The position numbers and the translations under genes were made by a program. From Hydrocarboniphaga sp965279055 (GTDB taxonomy: Bacteria; Pseudomonadota; Gammaproteobacteria; Nevskiales; Nevskiaceae): DNA of 64,000 bases. Where the stretch lies: assembly GCF_965279055.1 (NCBI RefSeq), contig NZ_OZ257125.1, forward strand, positions 2,604,001-2,668,000, given 5' to 3'. Of the stretch, positions 37,530 to 45,664 are shown piece by piece; the stretch's first letter is position 1; each line of letters begins with the position of its first letter. The notes beneath the pieces are model-generated. The model was not told where the DNA came from. It did no database searches and worked only from the letters and a program-made list of their open reading frames with translations.

Positions 37530-37777
37530 GCCACCAAGTTGGCTGGCCCCGGCTTGGCTTTGGCTGCGGTGTGGGCGCAGATGCTCCAGGTCCCCAGGGC
37601 GTTGACCGAATTCGAACGGCTTCACAATCGGGGCGCGCCTCGAAGTGCTCGCAGTGTCTCAAGTCCCTTATGCCGACCGGTTTCACCGCTTGGCGACGAT
37701 CCGATCAGGCGGCAGCAAAACAGCAGCGGCCATGCTGCCAGTGTGATGCGTGTAGAACGGGGGGAATGAGTCGAAAG
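37530..37777. other. Spacer between tetR and tRNA-Cys
   Basis: No credible gene is seen in these 248 bases. Short open frames exist on both strands but have no ribosome site or family features. It marks the proximal edge of the island and would be the place to look for a lost integrase; no recognisable remnant can be read. Confidence 0.4.
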
Positions 37778-37851
37778 ATGGAGGCTGCGGCCGGAGTCGA
37801 ACCGACGTACGAGGATTTGCAGTCCTCTGCATGACCGTTCTGCCACGCAGC
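37778..37851 (-). tRNA. cysT: tRNA-Cys (anticodon GCA)
   Basis: The 74-nt gene has an encoded CCA. The acceptor GGCTGCG pairs with CGCAGCC, the anticodon loop is CTGCAAA (anticodon GCA), and the T loop is GGTTCGACTCC. It lies 78 bases downstream of tRNA-Gly on the same strand. A degenerate copy of its 3' half is at 25915-25978, so this is the likely integration target. Confidence 0.97.
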
Positions 37852-37893
37852 CCAATAAAACGATGTTATCGCGCCACGCCGGCGTCGAAAATA

Positions 37894-37920
37894 AAAAACC
37901 CCGGTGTATCGGGGTTTCTT
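37894..37920. terminator. Bidirectional terminator between tRNA-Gly and tRNA-Cys
   Basis: AAACCCCG-GTGTAT-CGGGGTTT with A/T runs on both sides forms a terminator. On the minus strand it ends in TTTTTTAT, and so would stop transcription after tRNA-Gly, leaving tRNA-Cys to need its own promoter (TAACAT near 37866-37871 is a weak -10 candidate). Confidence 0.75.
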
Positions 37921-37929
37921 TTGAATGCC

Positions 37930-38005
37930 TGGAGCGGGAAACGGGATTCGAACCCGCGACCTCGACCTTGGCAAGGTCGCGCTCTACCAACTGAGCTATT
38001 CCCGC
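37930..38005 (-). tRNA. glyW: tRNA-Gly (anticodon GCC)
   Basis: The 76-nt gene has an encoded CCA. It starts GCGGGAATAGCTCAGTTGG, has the anticodon loop TTGCCAA with GCC, and the T loop GGTTCGAATCC. It follows pgsA on the same strand, as in E. coli. Confidence 0.97.
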
Positions 38006-38106
38006 GAAGAGGCGCGCATTTTAGCGTCTGGCGGTGGGCTGTCAAGAACTTCCGAAGGCTTTATTCCAACGCGCCCTGCCCGTCTCGCCCGACGCTCGGC
38101 GATTGC

Positions 38107-38676
38107 TCAGGGGACCGGGTGTTCTTCCTTCATGTAAGGCCAGGCGGCGCGCAGGTAGATCAGCATCGACCACACCGTCAGCACCGCGGCCGCGAACAGC
38201 ATGTAGAAGCCGAGCGTGTACCACTCAATGCCGAAAGTGCGGATCTTCCAGATCATGCAACCGATCGCGACCATCTGGAAAATCGTTTTGAGCTTGCCGA
38301 CGACACCGACCGCGACGCTGGTGCGCTGGCCCAGCTCGGCCATCCATTCGCGCAGCGCGGAGATCGTGACTTCGCGGCCGATGATGATCGCCACCAGCAC
38401 CGCGAGCAGACCATCGGGCTCCGACTCCAGCAGCATCACCAGCGACACGGTCACCAGCAGCTTGTCGGCGACCGGGTCCAGGAACGCGCCAAACTTGGAC
38501 GTCTCACCCCACTTGCGCGCCAGGTAGCCGTCGATCCAGTCGGTGATGCAGGCGGCCGCGTACAGGCACAGCGCGAGCTGCCTCATGTACGGATACGGCA
38601 GGTAGAACAGCACGACGATCACCGGGATCACCGCGACGCGGAGCAGGGTCAGAAGATTCGGAATGGACAGGCGCAT
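38107..38676 (-). CDS. pgsA: CDP-diacylglycerol-glycerol-3-phosphate phosphatidyltransferase
   Basis: The 189-residue membrane enzyme makes phosphatidylglycerophosphate, the first committed step to phosphatidylglycerol and cardiolipin. The CDP-alcohol phosphotransferase motif runs from TDWIDGYLAR to GAFLDPVADK, with Asp46, Asp49, Asp67 and Asp71. Several hydrophobic helices surround it. ATG 38676 (MRLSIPNLLTLLR) gives the family length; a long upstream frame overlapping uvrC is rejected. It lies between uvrC and glyW, a conserved arrangement. Confidence 0.96.
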   Translation of the reverse strand: MRLSIPNLLTLLRVAVIPVIVVLFYLPYPYMRQLALCLYAAACITDWIDGYLARKWGETSKFGAFLDPVADKLLVTVSLVMLLESEPDGLLAVLVAIIIGREVTISALREWMAELGQRTSVAVGVVGKLKTIFQMVAIGCMIWKIRTFGIEWYTLGFYMLFAAAVLTVWSMLIYLRAAWPYMKEEHPVP

Positions 38677-38734
38677 GGCGAGAGTATGGCGCTTTTGGCG
38701 CGCAGCGACAGCTGAACGAAGTGAGCGCCGTTTT

Positions 38735-40555
38735 TCAGTCGCGATAGAACGCGTAAATGCGTTCAGCCAAAGTCTGGCTGACACCTTCGACCTGGGCGAG
38801 CTGGTCGACCGTGGCGCGGCGCAGCTGCGCAGTGCCGCCGAAAGCCTTGAGCAAGGCGCGGCGACGCGCCGGCCCCAGGCCGTCGATGGTCTCCAGGTCC
38901 GAGCTGACGCGCGCCTTGTCGCGACGGCCGCGATGGCCGGTGATCGCAAAGCGATGCGCCTCGTCGCGGATGCGCTGGATCAGGTGCAGCGCCGGCGAAT
39001 CGGCGGCGAGCCTCAATGGGAACTCCATCTCCGGCAGGATCAGTTCTTCCAGCCCGGGCTTGCGTGTCGGACCCTTGGCGATGGCGACGATGCGCAGGTC
39101 GTCGATTCCGAGTTCGTCCAGCGCTTCCATGGCCGCGCCGAGCTGGCCCTTGCCGCCGTCGATGAACAGCACGTCCGGGCGCTGCACCTCGCCGGACTTG
39201 ACGCGCGCGAAGCGCCGGCCGACCGCCTGCTTGATCGCGGCGTAGTCGTCGCCCGGCGTGATGCCGTCGATATTGAATTTGCGGTAATGGGTTTTCAGCG
39301 GGCCTTCTTCGCCGAACACCACGCAGCTCGCCACCGCTTTTTCGCCGCGCGTGTGGCTGATGTCGAAGCACTCCATGCGCCGCGGCGGATTTTCCAGATC
39401 GAGCGCGCGCTGCAGCTCCAGCAGCCGCGCGTCCATGCTCGATGCCTCGACCAGACGCGTCGACAGCGCCTGCGCGGCGGTATTGCGCGCCATCTCCATC
39501 AGCTGCAGTTTGGCGCCGCGCTGCGGCAGCTTGATGCTGACCTTGCGCTTGGCGTGCTGGCTCAAGGCCTCTTCCAGCCAGTCGAGGTCCTCGACGTCGT
39601 GGCTGATCAGGATTTCCGGCGGACAGGGCTGTGCGCTGTAGTGCTGGCTGATGAAGCTGTCGAGCAGCTCGGCGACTTCGGTATGCGGCGGATGTTTCGG
39701 AAAATGGCTGCGGTGACCGAGATTCACACCGTCGCGCACGCTCATGACGACGACGCAGCTGCTCGATGCATGCGGCGCCACAGCGATCACGTCGAGCGCG
39801 TCGCTGCTGCCGCTGATGACGCGGTTCTCGCGCACGCGCTTGAGCGCGGCGATCTGGTCGCGCACGCGCGCCGCGCGTTCGAAATCCAGTGCCTCGGCGG
39901 CCTGCTCCATTTCATCGGAGAGTTCGCGCGCCAGTTCGTCGCCGCGGCCTTCGAGCAAGCGCGCCGCCTTGGCCAGATCGCGCGCGTAATCCTCGGGCTC
40001 GATCAGCCCGACACAGGGCGCACTGCAGCGCTTGATCTGGTGCTGAAGGCAGGGCCGCTCACGATGCGCAAAGAAGCTGTCGCGGCAAGGCCGAACACGA
40101 AACAGTTTCTGCAAGGTGTAGAGCGTCTCGCGCACCGCGCCGGCGCTGGGGAAAGGGCCGAAGTAGCGATCCGGCGGCGTCTTCGCGCCGCGGTAGAAAC
40201 TGATGCGCGGATATCGGTGCGACGAGAAGCGGACGTAGGGATAGCTCTTGTCGTCGCGATACATCACGTTGTATCGCGGACTCAGCTCCTTGATCAGGTT
40301 GTTCTCGAGCGTCAGCGCCTCGTCTTCGGTGCGGACGACGCTGATCTCGATGCGCCGGATCTGCGACACCATCGACTCGATGCGCGCGTCGCCGGAGGCG
40401 CGCAGGAAATACTGCCCGACCCGCTTCTTCAGATTGCGCGCCTTGCCGACATACAACAGCTCGTCGGCGCCACCATACATGCGGTAAACGCCGGGGTGAG
40501 TCGTCAGCTGGGAGAGGAAGGCGCGGGAGTCGAAACTCTCGCTGTTGGCTGCCAT
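38735..40555 (-). CDS. uvrC: Excinuclease ABC subunit C
   Basis: The 606-residue nuclease makes both incisions in nucleotide excision repair. The GIY-YIG domain is N-terminal (HPGVYRMYGGADELLYVGKA). A UvrBC-binding helix pair follows near 200-235 (ELSDEMEQAAEALDFERAA). The RNase H-like nuclease domain contains MECFDISHTRGEKAVASCVV and DVLFIDGGKGQLGAA. The C-terminal helix-hairpin-helix is IDGLGPARRRALLKAFGG. ATG 40555 is used; a much longer upstream frame runs through the gacA/uvrY gene and is rejected. It follows gacA/uvrY, as in E. coli and Pseudomonas. Confidence 0.96.
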   Translation of the reverse strand: MAANSESFDSRAFLSQLTTHPGVYRMYGGADELLYVGKARNLKKRVGQYFLRASGDARIESMVSQIRRIEISVVRTEDEALTLENNLIKELSPRYNVMYRDDKSYPYVRFSSHRYPRISFYRGAKTPPDRYFGPFPSAGAVRETLYTLQKLFRVRPCRDSFFAHRERPCLQHQIKRCSAPCVGLIEPEDYARDLAKAARLLEGRGDELARELSDEMEQAAEALDFERAARVRDQIAALKRVRENRVISGSSDALDVIAVAPHASSSCVVVMSVRDGVNLGHRSHFPKHPPHTEVAELLDSFISQHYSAQPCPPEILISHDVEDLDWLEEALSQHAKRKVSIKLPQRGAKLQLMEMARNTAAQALSTRLVEASSMDARLLELQRALDLENPPRRMECFDISHTRGEKAVASCVVFGEEGPLKTHYRKFNIDGITPGDDYAAIKQAVGRRFARVKSGEVQRPDVLFIDGGKGQLGAAMEALDELGIDDLRIVAIAKGPTRKPGLEELILPEMEFPLRLAADSPALHLIQRIRDEAHRFAITGHRGRRDKARVSSDLETIDGLGPARRRALLKAFGGTAQLRRATVDQLAQVEGVSQTLAERIYAFYRD

Positions 40556-40570
40556 AGGCAACAGTTTAAC

Positions 40571-40615
40571 GCGCTTGAGTTCCCCTCTCCCGAAGGGAGA
40601 GGGGAACTCAAGCGC
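40571..40615. repeat. Perfect 21-bp hairpin (CCCTCTCCC repeat family)
   Basis: The arms 40571-40591 and 40595-40615 are exact reverse complements with a GAA loop. The core CCCCTCTCCC/GGGAGAGGGG is shared with the 8.1 and 22.5 kb elements. It begins at the last base of the gacA stop codon and may attenuate read-through into uvrC. Confidence 0.85.
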
Positions 40616-41271
40616 TAGCGAGCCGCCGGCTCCGCCTTGTCCTCCAGCAGGCCGTAGCGCATTGCCATGCGCGTCAGCTCGACATCGTTGGTGACGTTGA
40701 GCTTTTCGAACAAACGATAGCGATACGTGCTGACCGTCTTCGGCGACAGATGCAGGCGGTCGGAGATCTCCTGCGTGCCGTAGCCCTTGGTCACCATCAG
40801 CATGACCTGGGTTTCGCGCTGCGACAGCTGCTCGAACGGGCTGTTGTTGGCGCCGCGCACCAGGCTGGCGGCGAGGTTGCCGGCGACATCGGCCGCGACG
40901 TAGTGACCACCGGCATGGACGCGACGGATCGCCGAGACGACTTCGTCGGCGGCCGAGTCCTTGCTCAGATAGCCGGCGGCACCGCCGGCGAGGAGACGGC
41001 TCGGGTAAGGCTCCTCCATGTGCATCGACACCGCGATCACCTTGGTGGCCGGCGATCGCTGCAGCAGCCGGCGGGTGCATTCCAGGCCGCCGATGCCGGG
41101 CATGTTGATGTCCATCAGCACCACGTCGGGGTTGCTGTCACGCGCCAGCTCCAGGGCCTCTTCGCCTGAACAGGCTTCGGCGACGACGGCCATGTCGGCC
41201 ACCTCCTGCAGTACGCGACGCAAGCCGGCACGGACCAGCCGGTGATCGTCAACCAGCATGATCTTGATCAT
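40615..41271 (-). CDS. uvrY: Response regulator GacA/UvrY
   Basis: The 218-residue NarL/FixJ-type regulator has an N-terminal receiver (IMLVDDHRLVRAGL; phospho-acceptor Asp54 in VVLMDINMPG; Lys in AAGYLSKDSA). The C-terminal LuxR-type helix-turn-helix is about 149-205 (LSQRETQVMLMVTKGYGTQE). GacA/UvrY activates small RNAs that sequester CsrA/RsmA, so it governs carbon storage, biofilm and secondary metabolism. Its place just upstream of uvrC identifies it. AAGG precedes ATG 41271. The partner kinase (BarA/GacS) is not in the window. Confidence 0.94.
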   Translation of the reverse strand: MIKIMLVDDHRLVRAGLRRVLQEVADMAVVAEACSGEEALELARDSNPDVVLMDINMPGIGGLECTRRLLQRSPATKVIAVSMHMEEPYPSRLLAGGAAGYLSKDSAADEVVSAIRRVHAGGHYVAADVAGNLAASLVRGANNSPFEQLSQRETQVMLMVTKGYGTQEISDRLHLSPKTVSTYRYRLFEKLNVTNDVELTRMAMRYGLLEDKAEPAAR

Positions 41272-41336
41272 CAAATCAACCTTCGAAAAAATTCGTGTAG
41301 AAGCAGCAGTGGTCTGGGAATGCAAGTGATTTCAGC

Positions 41337-42359
41337 CTATTTGACTGGAGCGTAGAGCAGCGTCAGCAACGATGGCGCTGGCGTAGTGCCGGGGTCGGTC
41401 ACGTACTCTTCCCAGTGCGCGCCGTTGTCGTCGAGGCCGGCGACCGTCCTGAATGCGGCCAGCTTCAGATAGCTCTGATCCATACTCGCATAGGGTCCGA
41501 CGTGGCGAGCGCGCAGCACCCAGCCCGCATGGCTGTTGCCGCACTGGATCGCGCCGTCCTCCGCCGCTGCGGTACAGGCCTGGTCTATGGGGATGACCGC
41601 GTCGAATTTCCAGTAGCGCGTGGTGGCGTCGAAGTTGCGGGTAAGGGTTATCGGCGCGCCGGCCATATGCCGGCCGCTGGCGGCGAGAAATTCGCCGATG
41701 CGGCCGTAGGCCGCGGCGATCACCGGCGCCGCGGTCTCGAACGGCGCTTCCGCCGCGAGGTAGGCGATCGGCTTGGGCTGTGTCTGGATCAGCTCCGGCT
41801 GGATCGCGGTGAAATCATCCTTGGGCAGCGCCTCGGCGAAGGACTTGAGCCGGCCCAGGCCCTTGTCGAAGTCCGGGCCGATCATCCGGTCCAGCAACAG
41901 CCCGAAGTAGCGGTTCAGCAGGTTGCCGTTGAAATCGGACTGGTAAGTCCAGGTGAGCTGGGTACCGGCGCCTTCGGCGGCGAGCGCGTAGGTCAGCAGG
42001 TTGTCCATGTCCATGCCGGCGAAGCGCAGCCGCACCTTGACCATCGAATATGGCGTGGACTCCAGAATCTCCTGATCGCCGGAGCCGGCCTGCGGGTCCT
42101 GGCTGCTCCAGGCGCTGCGTGCGCCGACGCCGAGCAGCGGGCCGTCGTAGGTGTACACCGTCTGCGGATCGATGTCCGCCCAGGGCGACCAGCGGTTGAA
42201 CTGGTGAAAGCCGTTGAGCACGGTGTAGACCGTGGCCGGTGGCGCGTCGATGACGACGCTGCGCTCGACCTTGGCCTGGTCCGGCAACGCGAACCCGACG
42301 CCGACGGCCGCGATCGCCAGCACGACGAACACCGCCAGCAGTGTCTTGAGTATCCGCAT
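41337..42359 (-). CDS. SRPBCC plus GyrI-like domain protein, membrane-anchored
   Basis: The 340-residue protein starts with one hydrophobic helix (LLAVFVVLAIAAVGVGFALP). An SRPBCC/polyketide-cyclase domain follows (VERSVVIDAPPATVYTVLNG through about 180). A C-terminal AraC-effector/GyrI-like small-molecule-binding domain runs from about 190 to the end (KPIAYLAAEAPFETAAPVI and ARHVGPYASMDQSYLKL). The pairing implies binding of a hydrophobic ligand at the membrane or in the periplasm. It is a single gene, downstream of a terminator and with a 12-bp palindrome 20 bases upstream. No specific function can be assigned. Confidence 0.75.
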   Translation of the reverse strand: MRILKTLLAVFVVLAIAAVGVGFALPDQAKVERSVVIDAPPATVYTVLNGFHQFNRWSPWADIDPQTVYTYDGPLLGVGARSAWSSQDPQAGSGDQEILESTPYSMVKVRLRFAGMDMDNLLTYALAAEGAGTQLTWTYQSDFNGNLLNRYFGLLLDRMIGPDFDKGLGRLKSFAEALPKDDFTAIQPELIQTQPKPIAYLAAEAPFETAAPVIAAAYGRIGEFLAASGRHMAGAPITLTRNFDATTRYWKFDAVIPIDQACTAAAEDGAIQCGNSHAGWVLRARHVGPYASMDQSYLKLAAFRTVAGLDDNGAHWEEYVTDPGTTPAPSLLTLLYAPVK

Positions 42360-42378
42360 CGCCCCATCCCCCTTTCGT

Positions 42379-42390
42379 GTACAGCTGTAC
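42379..42390. promoter_or_regulatory. 12-bp palindrome upstream of the SRPBCC gene
   Basis: GTACAGCTGTAC is a perfect palindrome 20 bases before the start codon. It could be an operator. It does not match the LexA consensus, and its regulator is unknown. Confidence 0.3.
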
Positions 42391-42461
42391 TGTCCCCGCG
42401 CCTAGCCTGTATCACCTTGCCTGGCACTTCAAGCGATTGTTTTCGTCAGGTCGCGACCAAC

Positions 42462-42492
42462 AAAAAACCCCCGCGGTCAGCGGGGGCTTTTT
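42462..42492. terminator. Terminator downstream of aceA
   Basis: CCCCCGC-GGTCA-GCGGGGG is flanked by a run of A on one side and T on the other, so it can act in both directions. On the minus strand it follows aceA by about 60 bases. Confidence 0.85.
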
Positions 42493-42551
42493 GTAAGAGC
42501 TGAACTACGAACCACTCGGCAAAGCTGGAGAACCAGCCCCGCCGCAACGGC

Positions 42552-43865
42552 TTAGTGGAACTGCTCTTCCTCGGTCGAACCGGTCAGCGCCTTGACGCTG
42601 GAAGCGCCGCCCTGGATCACCGTGGTCACGTCGTCGAAGTAGCCGGCACCGACTTCCTGCTGATGGCTGACGAAGGTGTAGCCCTTCTCGCGAGCCGCGA
42701 ATTCCGGCTCCTGCACCATCTGCGTGTAGTGCTTCATGCCTTCGCCGCGGGCGTAGGCGTGGGCGAACTGGAAGGTGTTGAACCAGTTGATGTGAATGCC
42801 GGCCAGCGTGATGAACTGGTACTTGTAGCCCAGCGCGCTCAGCTCTTCCTGGAAGGAAGCGATCTGGCTGTCGTTGAGGTTCTTCTTCCAGTTGAACGAC
42901 GGCGAGCAGTTGTAGCTCAGCAGCTGGCCGGGGTTGTCCTTGAGCACGGCCTGCGCGAATTCACGGGCGAAGCCGATATCCGGCACGCCGGTTTCGCACC
43001 ACACCAGATCGGCGTACGGCGCGTAGGCGACGCCGCGGCTGATCGCCTGCTCCAGGCCGTTCTTGACGCGGTAGAAGCCTTCCGGGGTGCGCTCGCCAGT
43101 CAGGAACGGCTTGTCGTTGGCATCGTGATCGGAGGTGATCAGGTTGGCCGCTTCGGCGTCGGTACGCGCCAGCACGATGGTCGGCACGCCGAGCACGTCG
43201 GAGGCGAAACGCGCGGCGACCAGCTTCTCGATCGCTTCCTGGGTCGGCACCAGCACCTTGCCGCCCATGTGTCCGCACTTCTTCACCGCGGCCAGCTGAT
43301 CTTCGAAATGCACGCCGGCGGCGCCGGAGACGATCATGTTCTTCATCAGCTCGAACGCGTTCAGCACGCCACCGAAACCGGCTTCGGCGTCGGCCACGAT
43401 CGGCAGGAAGTAGTCGACGAAGTCCTTGTGGCCCGGCTCGATGCCGCGGCTCCACTGGATTTCGTCAGCGCGCTTGAAGGTATTGTTGATGCGGCGAACC
43501 ATCGTCGGCACCGAGTCGTACGCGTACAGCGACTGGTCGGGGTACATGGTTTCGCTAGTGTTGCCGTCGGCGGCGACCTGCCAGCCGGACAGGTACACCG
43601 CTTCCAGCCCGGCCTTGGCCTGCTGCATCGCCTGGCCGGCGGTGATCGCGCCGAACGCGTTGACGTAGCCCTTCTTGGCGCCACCGTTGATCTTGGCCCA
43701 GAGCTTCTCGGCGCCCTGCCGGGCGAGCGTGTACTCGAGCTGCTGGCTGCCGCGCAGACGCACGACGTCGGCGGCGGAATACGTGCGCTTCACACCCTTC
43801 CAGCGGGGGTTGGTCGCCCAGTCTTTTTCGAGGGCCTTGATCTGCTCTTCGCGGCTAATGGTCAT
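42552..43865 (-). CDS. aceA: Isocitrate lyase
   Basis: The 437-residue enzyme splits isocitrate to glyoxylate and succinate, opening the glyoxylate bypass needed for growth on fatty acids, acetate and aromatic breakdown products that enter as acetyl-CoA. The active-site signature KKCGHMGGK is near residue 195, with the substrate-binding SYNCSPSFNW near 315. Length and the start MTISREEQIKAL are typical of the E. coli type. It is a single transcription unit with a terminator after it and a long leader before it. Malate synthase is not in this window. Confidence 0.96.
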   Translation of the reverse strand: MTISREEQIKALEKDWATNPRWKGVKRTYSAADVVRLRGSQQLEYTLARQGAEKLWAKINGGAKKGYVNAFGAITAGQAMQQAKAGLEAVYLSGWQVAADGNTSETMYPDQSLYAYDSVPTMVRRINNTFKRADEIQWSRGIEPGHKDFVDYFLPIVADAEAGFGGVLNAFELMKNMIVSGAAGVHFEDQLAAVKKCGHMGGKVLVPTQEAIEKLVAARFASDVLGVPTIVLARTDAEAANLITSDHDANDKPFLTGERTPEGFYRVKNGLEQAISRGVAYAPYADLVWCETGVPDIGFAREFAQAVLKDNPGQLLSYNCSPSFNWKKNLNDSQIASFQEELSALGYKYQFITLAGIHINWFNTFQFAHAYARGEGMKHYTQMVQEPEFAAREKGYTFVSHQQEVGAGYFDDVTTVIQGGASSVKALTGSTEEEQFH

Positions 43866-44151
43866 GTCAGCTTCCTATGGGAGGGGTATTGATTCGTTGG
43901 TTACTTACAGCGTCGCAACAGCGGCGGCCGGCAAGCCGACGCCGACAAAACGGGACCGCACTGGTGATTGAATGCGGGAGCTGCGACGGAGCGGACTCGA
44001 CGTCGCCATTGGAGCGAAAGTGAAAGCCGGCACAGGAGCGCCGTCGCTCCAGGCTTCAAGCACCGCAACCGCGCTCATCCGAGGCTCCTAAGCTCAGCGC
44101 CTGCCGGTGATGGCGGGGCTGCATGGCCGCTCAGGCCATTTGAGGGCGCGA

Positions 44152-44181
44152 ATCATAGCCGAGCGTTTGTGACTTTTGCAA
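44152..44181 (-). promoter_or_regulatory. Predicted aceA promoter
   Basis: On the minus strand, TTGCAA (44181-44176) and TATGAT (44157-44152) are 18 bases apart. The GCAAC...GTTGC symmetry at 44178-44195 overlaps the -35 box and could bind a repressor. The transcript would have a leader of about 280 bases before the ATG at 43865. Confidence 0.45.
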
Positions 44182-44201
44182 CGCAGCATTGTTGCGACTG
44201 T

Positions 44202-44232
44202 CGGCTTCCATATTTAATAGATATGGAAGCCG
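44202..44232. repeat. Hairpin between the MATE gene and aceA
   Basis: CGGCTTCCATAT (44202-44213) and ATATGGAAGCCG (44221-44232) are perfect reverse complements with a seven-base loop. There is no T run, so it is not a textbook terminator, though it lies 34 bases after the MATE stop codon. Confidence 0.5.
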
Positions 44233-44265
44233 CGGCGTACCACCAGTGGCGGAAACGGTATGGGT

Positions 44266-45636
44266 TCAGGCCGGCTCGGGTGCCGCGGACGTCGAGGTTT
44301 TCAGGCCGGAGAATCGTCGGCGCAGGAACAGCAGATTCATCAGCGCCTGGACCATCGTCGCGAATACCGACAGGTACCAGATCCACAGCGGCGCGAAGTC
44401 GGCGCGATGCGACAGCCAGGTCGCCGGCACCAGGATCAGCGCGATGCGCACCGCCGAGCTGATCAGCGACGGCCGCGTATCGCCGAGCCCCGAGAACACG
44501 CCGAAGCAGGCGAAGACGATGCCGGAGCCGATCAGGTTCCACGAAATCAGCCGCAGAAAATCGGCGCCGGCGGTGATCACGTCGGCGTCCTTGGAAAACG
44601 GCTCGATCAGCCAATGCGGGCCGATGTGCAGCAGCAGCACGAAGCCGCTGGCGCCGATCAGCGTGTAGCGCAGCGACAGCCAGTACGCCTCGCGCACGCG
44701 GTCGCCGCGGCCGGCGCCATAGTTCTGGCCGACGATCGCGGCGGCGGCGAAGCACATCGCCATCGACGGCATCATGCCGGCCTGCAGCAGGCGCATACCG
44801 ATGCCGAAGCCGGCCTGCTGCGCCGGGCCGAAGGCCTGCAGCAGGCCCATCACTGCGGCCATGTACGCGGCCATCAGGCCGAGTTCCAGGCCGGACGGCA
44901 GGCCGATCGTGGTGATGCGCTGCCACGACGCCAGCTGCACGCGCCAGGCGCCCTTGGCGGTCGAGAAGTATTCCGGGCTGCGCAACACGTGGATCATCAT
45001 GCCGACGAAGCCGAGCACGATCGCGATCAAGGTCGACAGCGCGGCGCCGCCGACACCCAGCGGCACGCCGGTGCCCCAGCCGAAGATCAGGAACGGCGCC
45101 AGCACGATGTTCAACAGCACCGTCGCCAGCTGCGCGATCGACGAAATGCGCATGTTGCCGACGCCGCGCAGGGCCGACGACAGCACCATCATCGGAATCT
45201 GCAGCGCCATCGCCGGCGCGAACCAGGCCAGGAACTCGCTGGTCAGCGCGATCGTCGTCGGGTCGTTCGACAGCGCGGCGGAGTAGCGGTGGCGCACCGC
45301 GAAAGCCAGGCCGCCGACCAGCACGCCCATCAGCGCTGCGAACAGCATCGACTGATTGAACAGCTGCTGCACCGCCGGCCGGTCCTTGCGCCCCATTGCC
45401 TGCGCCACCATCGACGAGGCGCCGACCGCGAGCACCTGCGACACACCCATGACGCCCATCATCAGATTGCTGCCGATGCTGACCGCGGCCACCGCCTCGC
45501 GGCCGAGATGACCGACCCAGAACAGATCGATGACGCCGTAAATCGTCTGCACCAGCATCGTCACCAGCATGAACGAGGCCATGCGCAGCAGATGGCCACG
45601 GATCGAGCCGCTGGTGAGGTCCTGCATCGCCGCCAT
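44266..45636 (-). CDS. MATE family efflux transporter
   Basis: The protein of about 456 residues is a 12-helix multidrug/toxic-compound antiporter. Typical features are the N-terminal QTIYGVIDLFWVGHLGREAV and repeated SIGSNLMMGVMGVSQVLAVG and QAMGRKDRPAVQQLFNQS-like segments, with the two halves repeating. It exports cationic or hydrophobic compounds using Na+ or H+ gradients. ATG 45636 is chosen from position; 45627 is an alternative start. It follows the RraA-like gene on the same strand, 28 bases away, so they may form one unit. Confidence 0.88.
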   Translation of the reverse strand: MAAMQDLTSGSIRGHLLRMASFMLVTMLVQTIYGVIDLFWVGHLGREAVAAVSIGSNLMMGVMGVSQVLAVGASSMVAQAMGRKDRPAVQQLFNQSMLFAALMGVLVGGLAFAVRHRYSAALSNDPTTIALTSEFLAWFAPAMALQIPMMVLSSALRGVGNMRISSIAQLATVLLNIVLAPFLIFGWGTGVPLGVGGAALSTLIAIVLGFVGMMIHVLRSPEYFSTAKGAWRVQLASWQRITTIGLPSGLELGLMAAYMAAVMGLLQAFGPAQQAGFGIGMRLLQAGMMPSMAMCFAAAAIVGQNYGAGRGDRVREAYWLSLRYTLIGASGFVLLLHIGPHWLIEPFSKDADVITAGADFLRLISWNLIGSGIVFACFGVFSGLGDTRPSLISSAVRIALILVPATWLSHRADFAPLWIWYLSVFATMVQALMNLLFLRRRFSGLKTSTSAAPEPA

Positions 45637-45664
45637 GAGTTTGCCTGCCGGCGCGCAGCCGGGC

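Larger units (their letters stand above)
25915..37777. mobile_element. Putative genomic island inserted at tRNA-Cys
   Basis: The segment separates tRNA-Cys from tRNA-Leu, which are neighbours in related gammaproteobacteria. It is flanked by the intact tRNA-Cys on one side and by a decayed 3' copy of it, in the same orientation, on the other. All its recognisable genes form one catabolic cluster plus its regulator. By eye, the DUF1302 gene and some spacers are less GC-rich than the flanks. No integrase, transposase or relaxase is present, so the element is probably old and fixed. The boundaries are inferred. Confidence 0.6.
43866..44265. other. Non-coding region upstream of aceA
   Basis: This 400-base stretch has no credible gene. 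It contains the predicted aceA promoter near 44152-44181, a 5' leader of about 280 bases, a short inverted repeat GCAAC-N8-GTTGC (44178-44195) covering the -35 box, and a 12-bp hairpin at 44202-44232. The open frames present have no ribosome sites. Confidence 0.6.

Noticed and set aside
37622..37990. Open frame of 122 residues across the tRNA-Cys/tRNA-Gly region
   Set aside because: It reads through two tRNA genes and a terminator and has no coding features.
43968..44462. 164-residue plus-strand open frame upstream of aceA
   Set aside because: It overlaps the end of the MATE gene antisense and the promoter/hairpin region, and has no motif or ribosome site.
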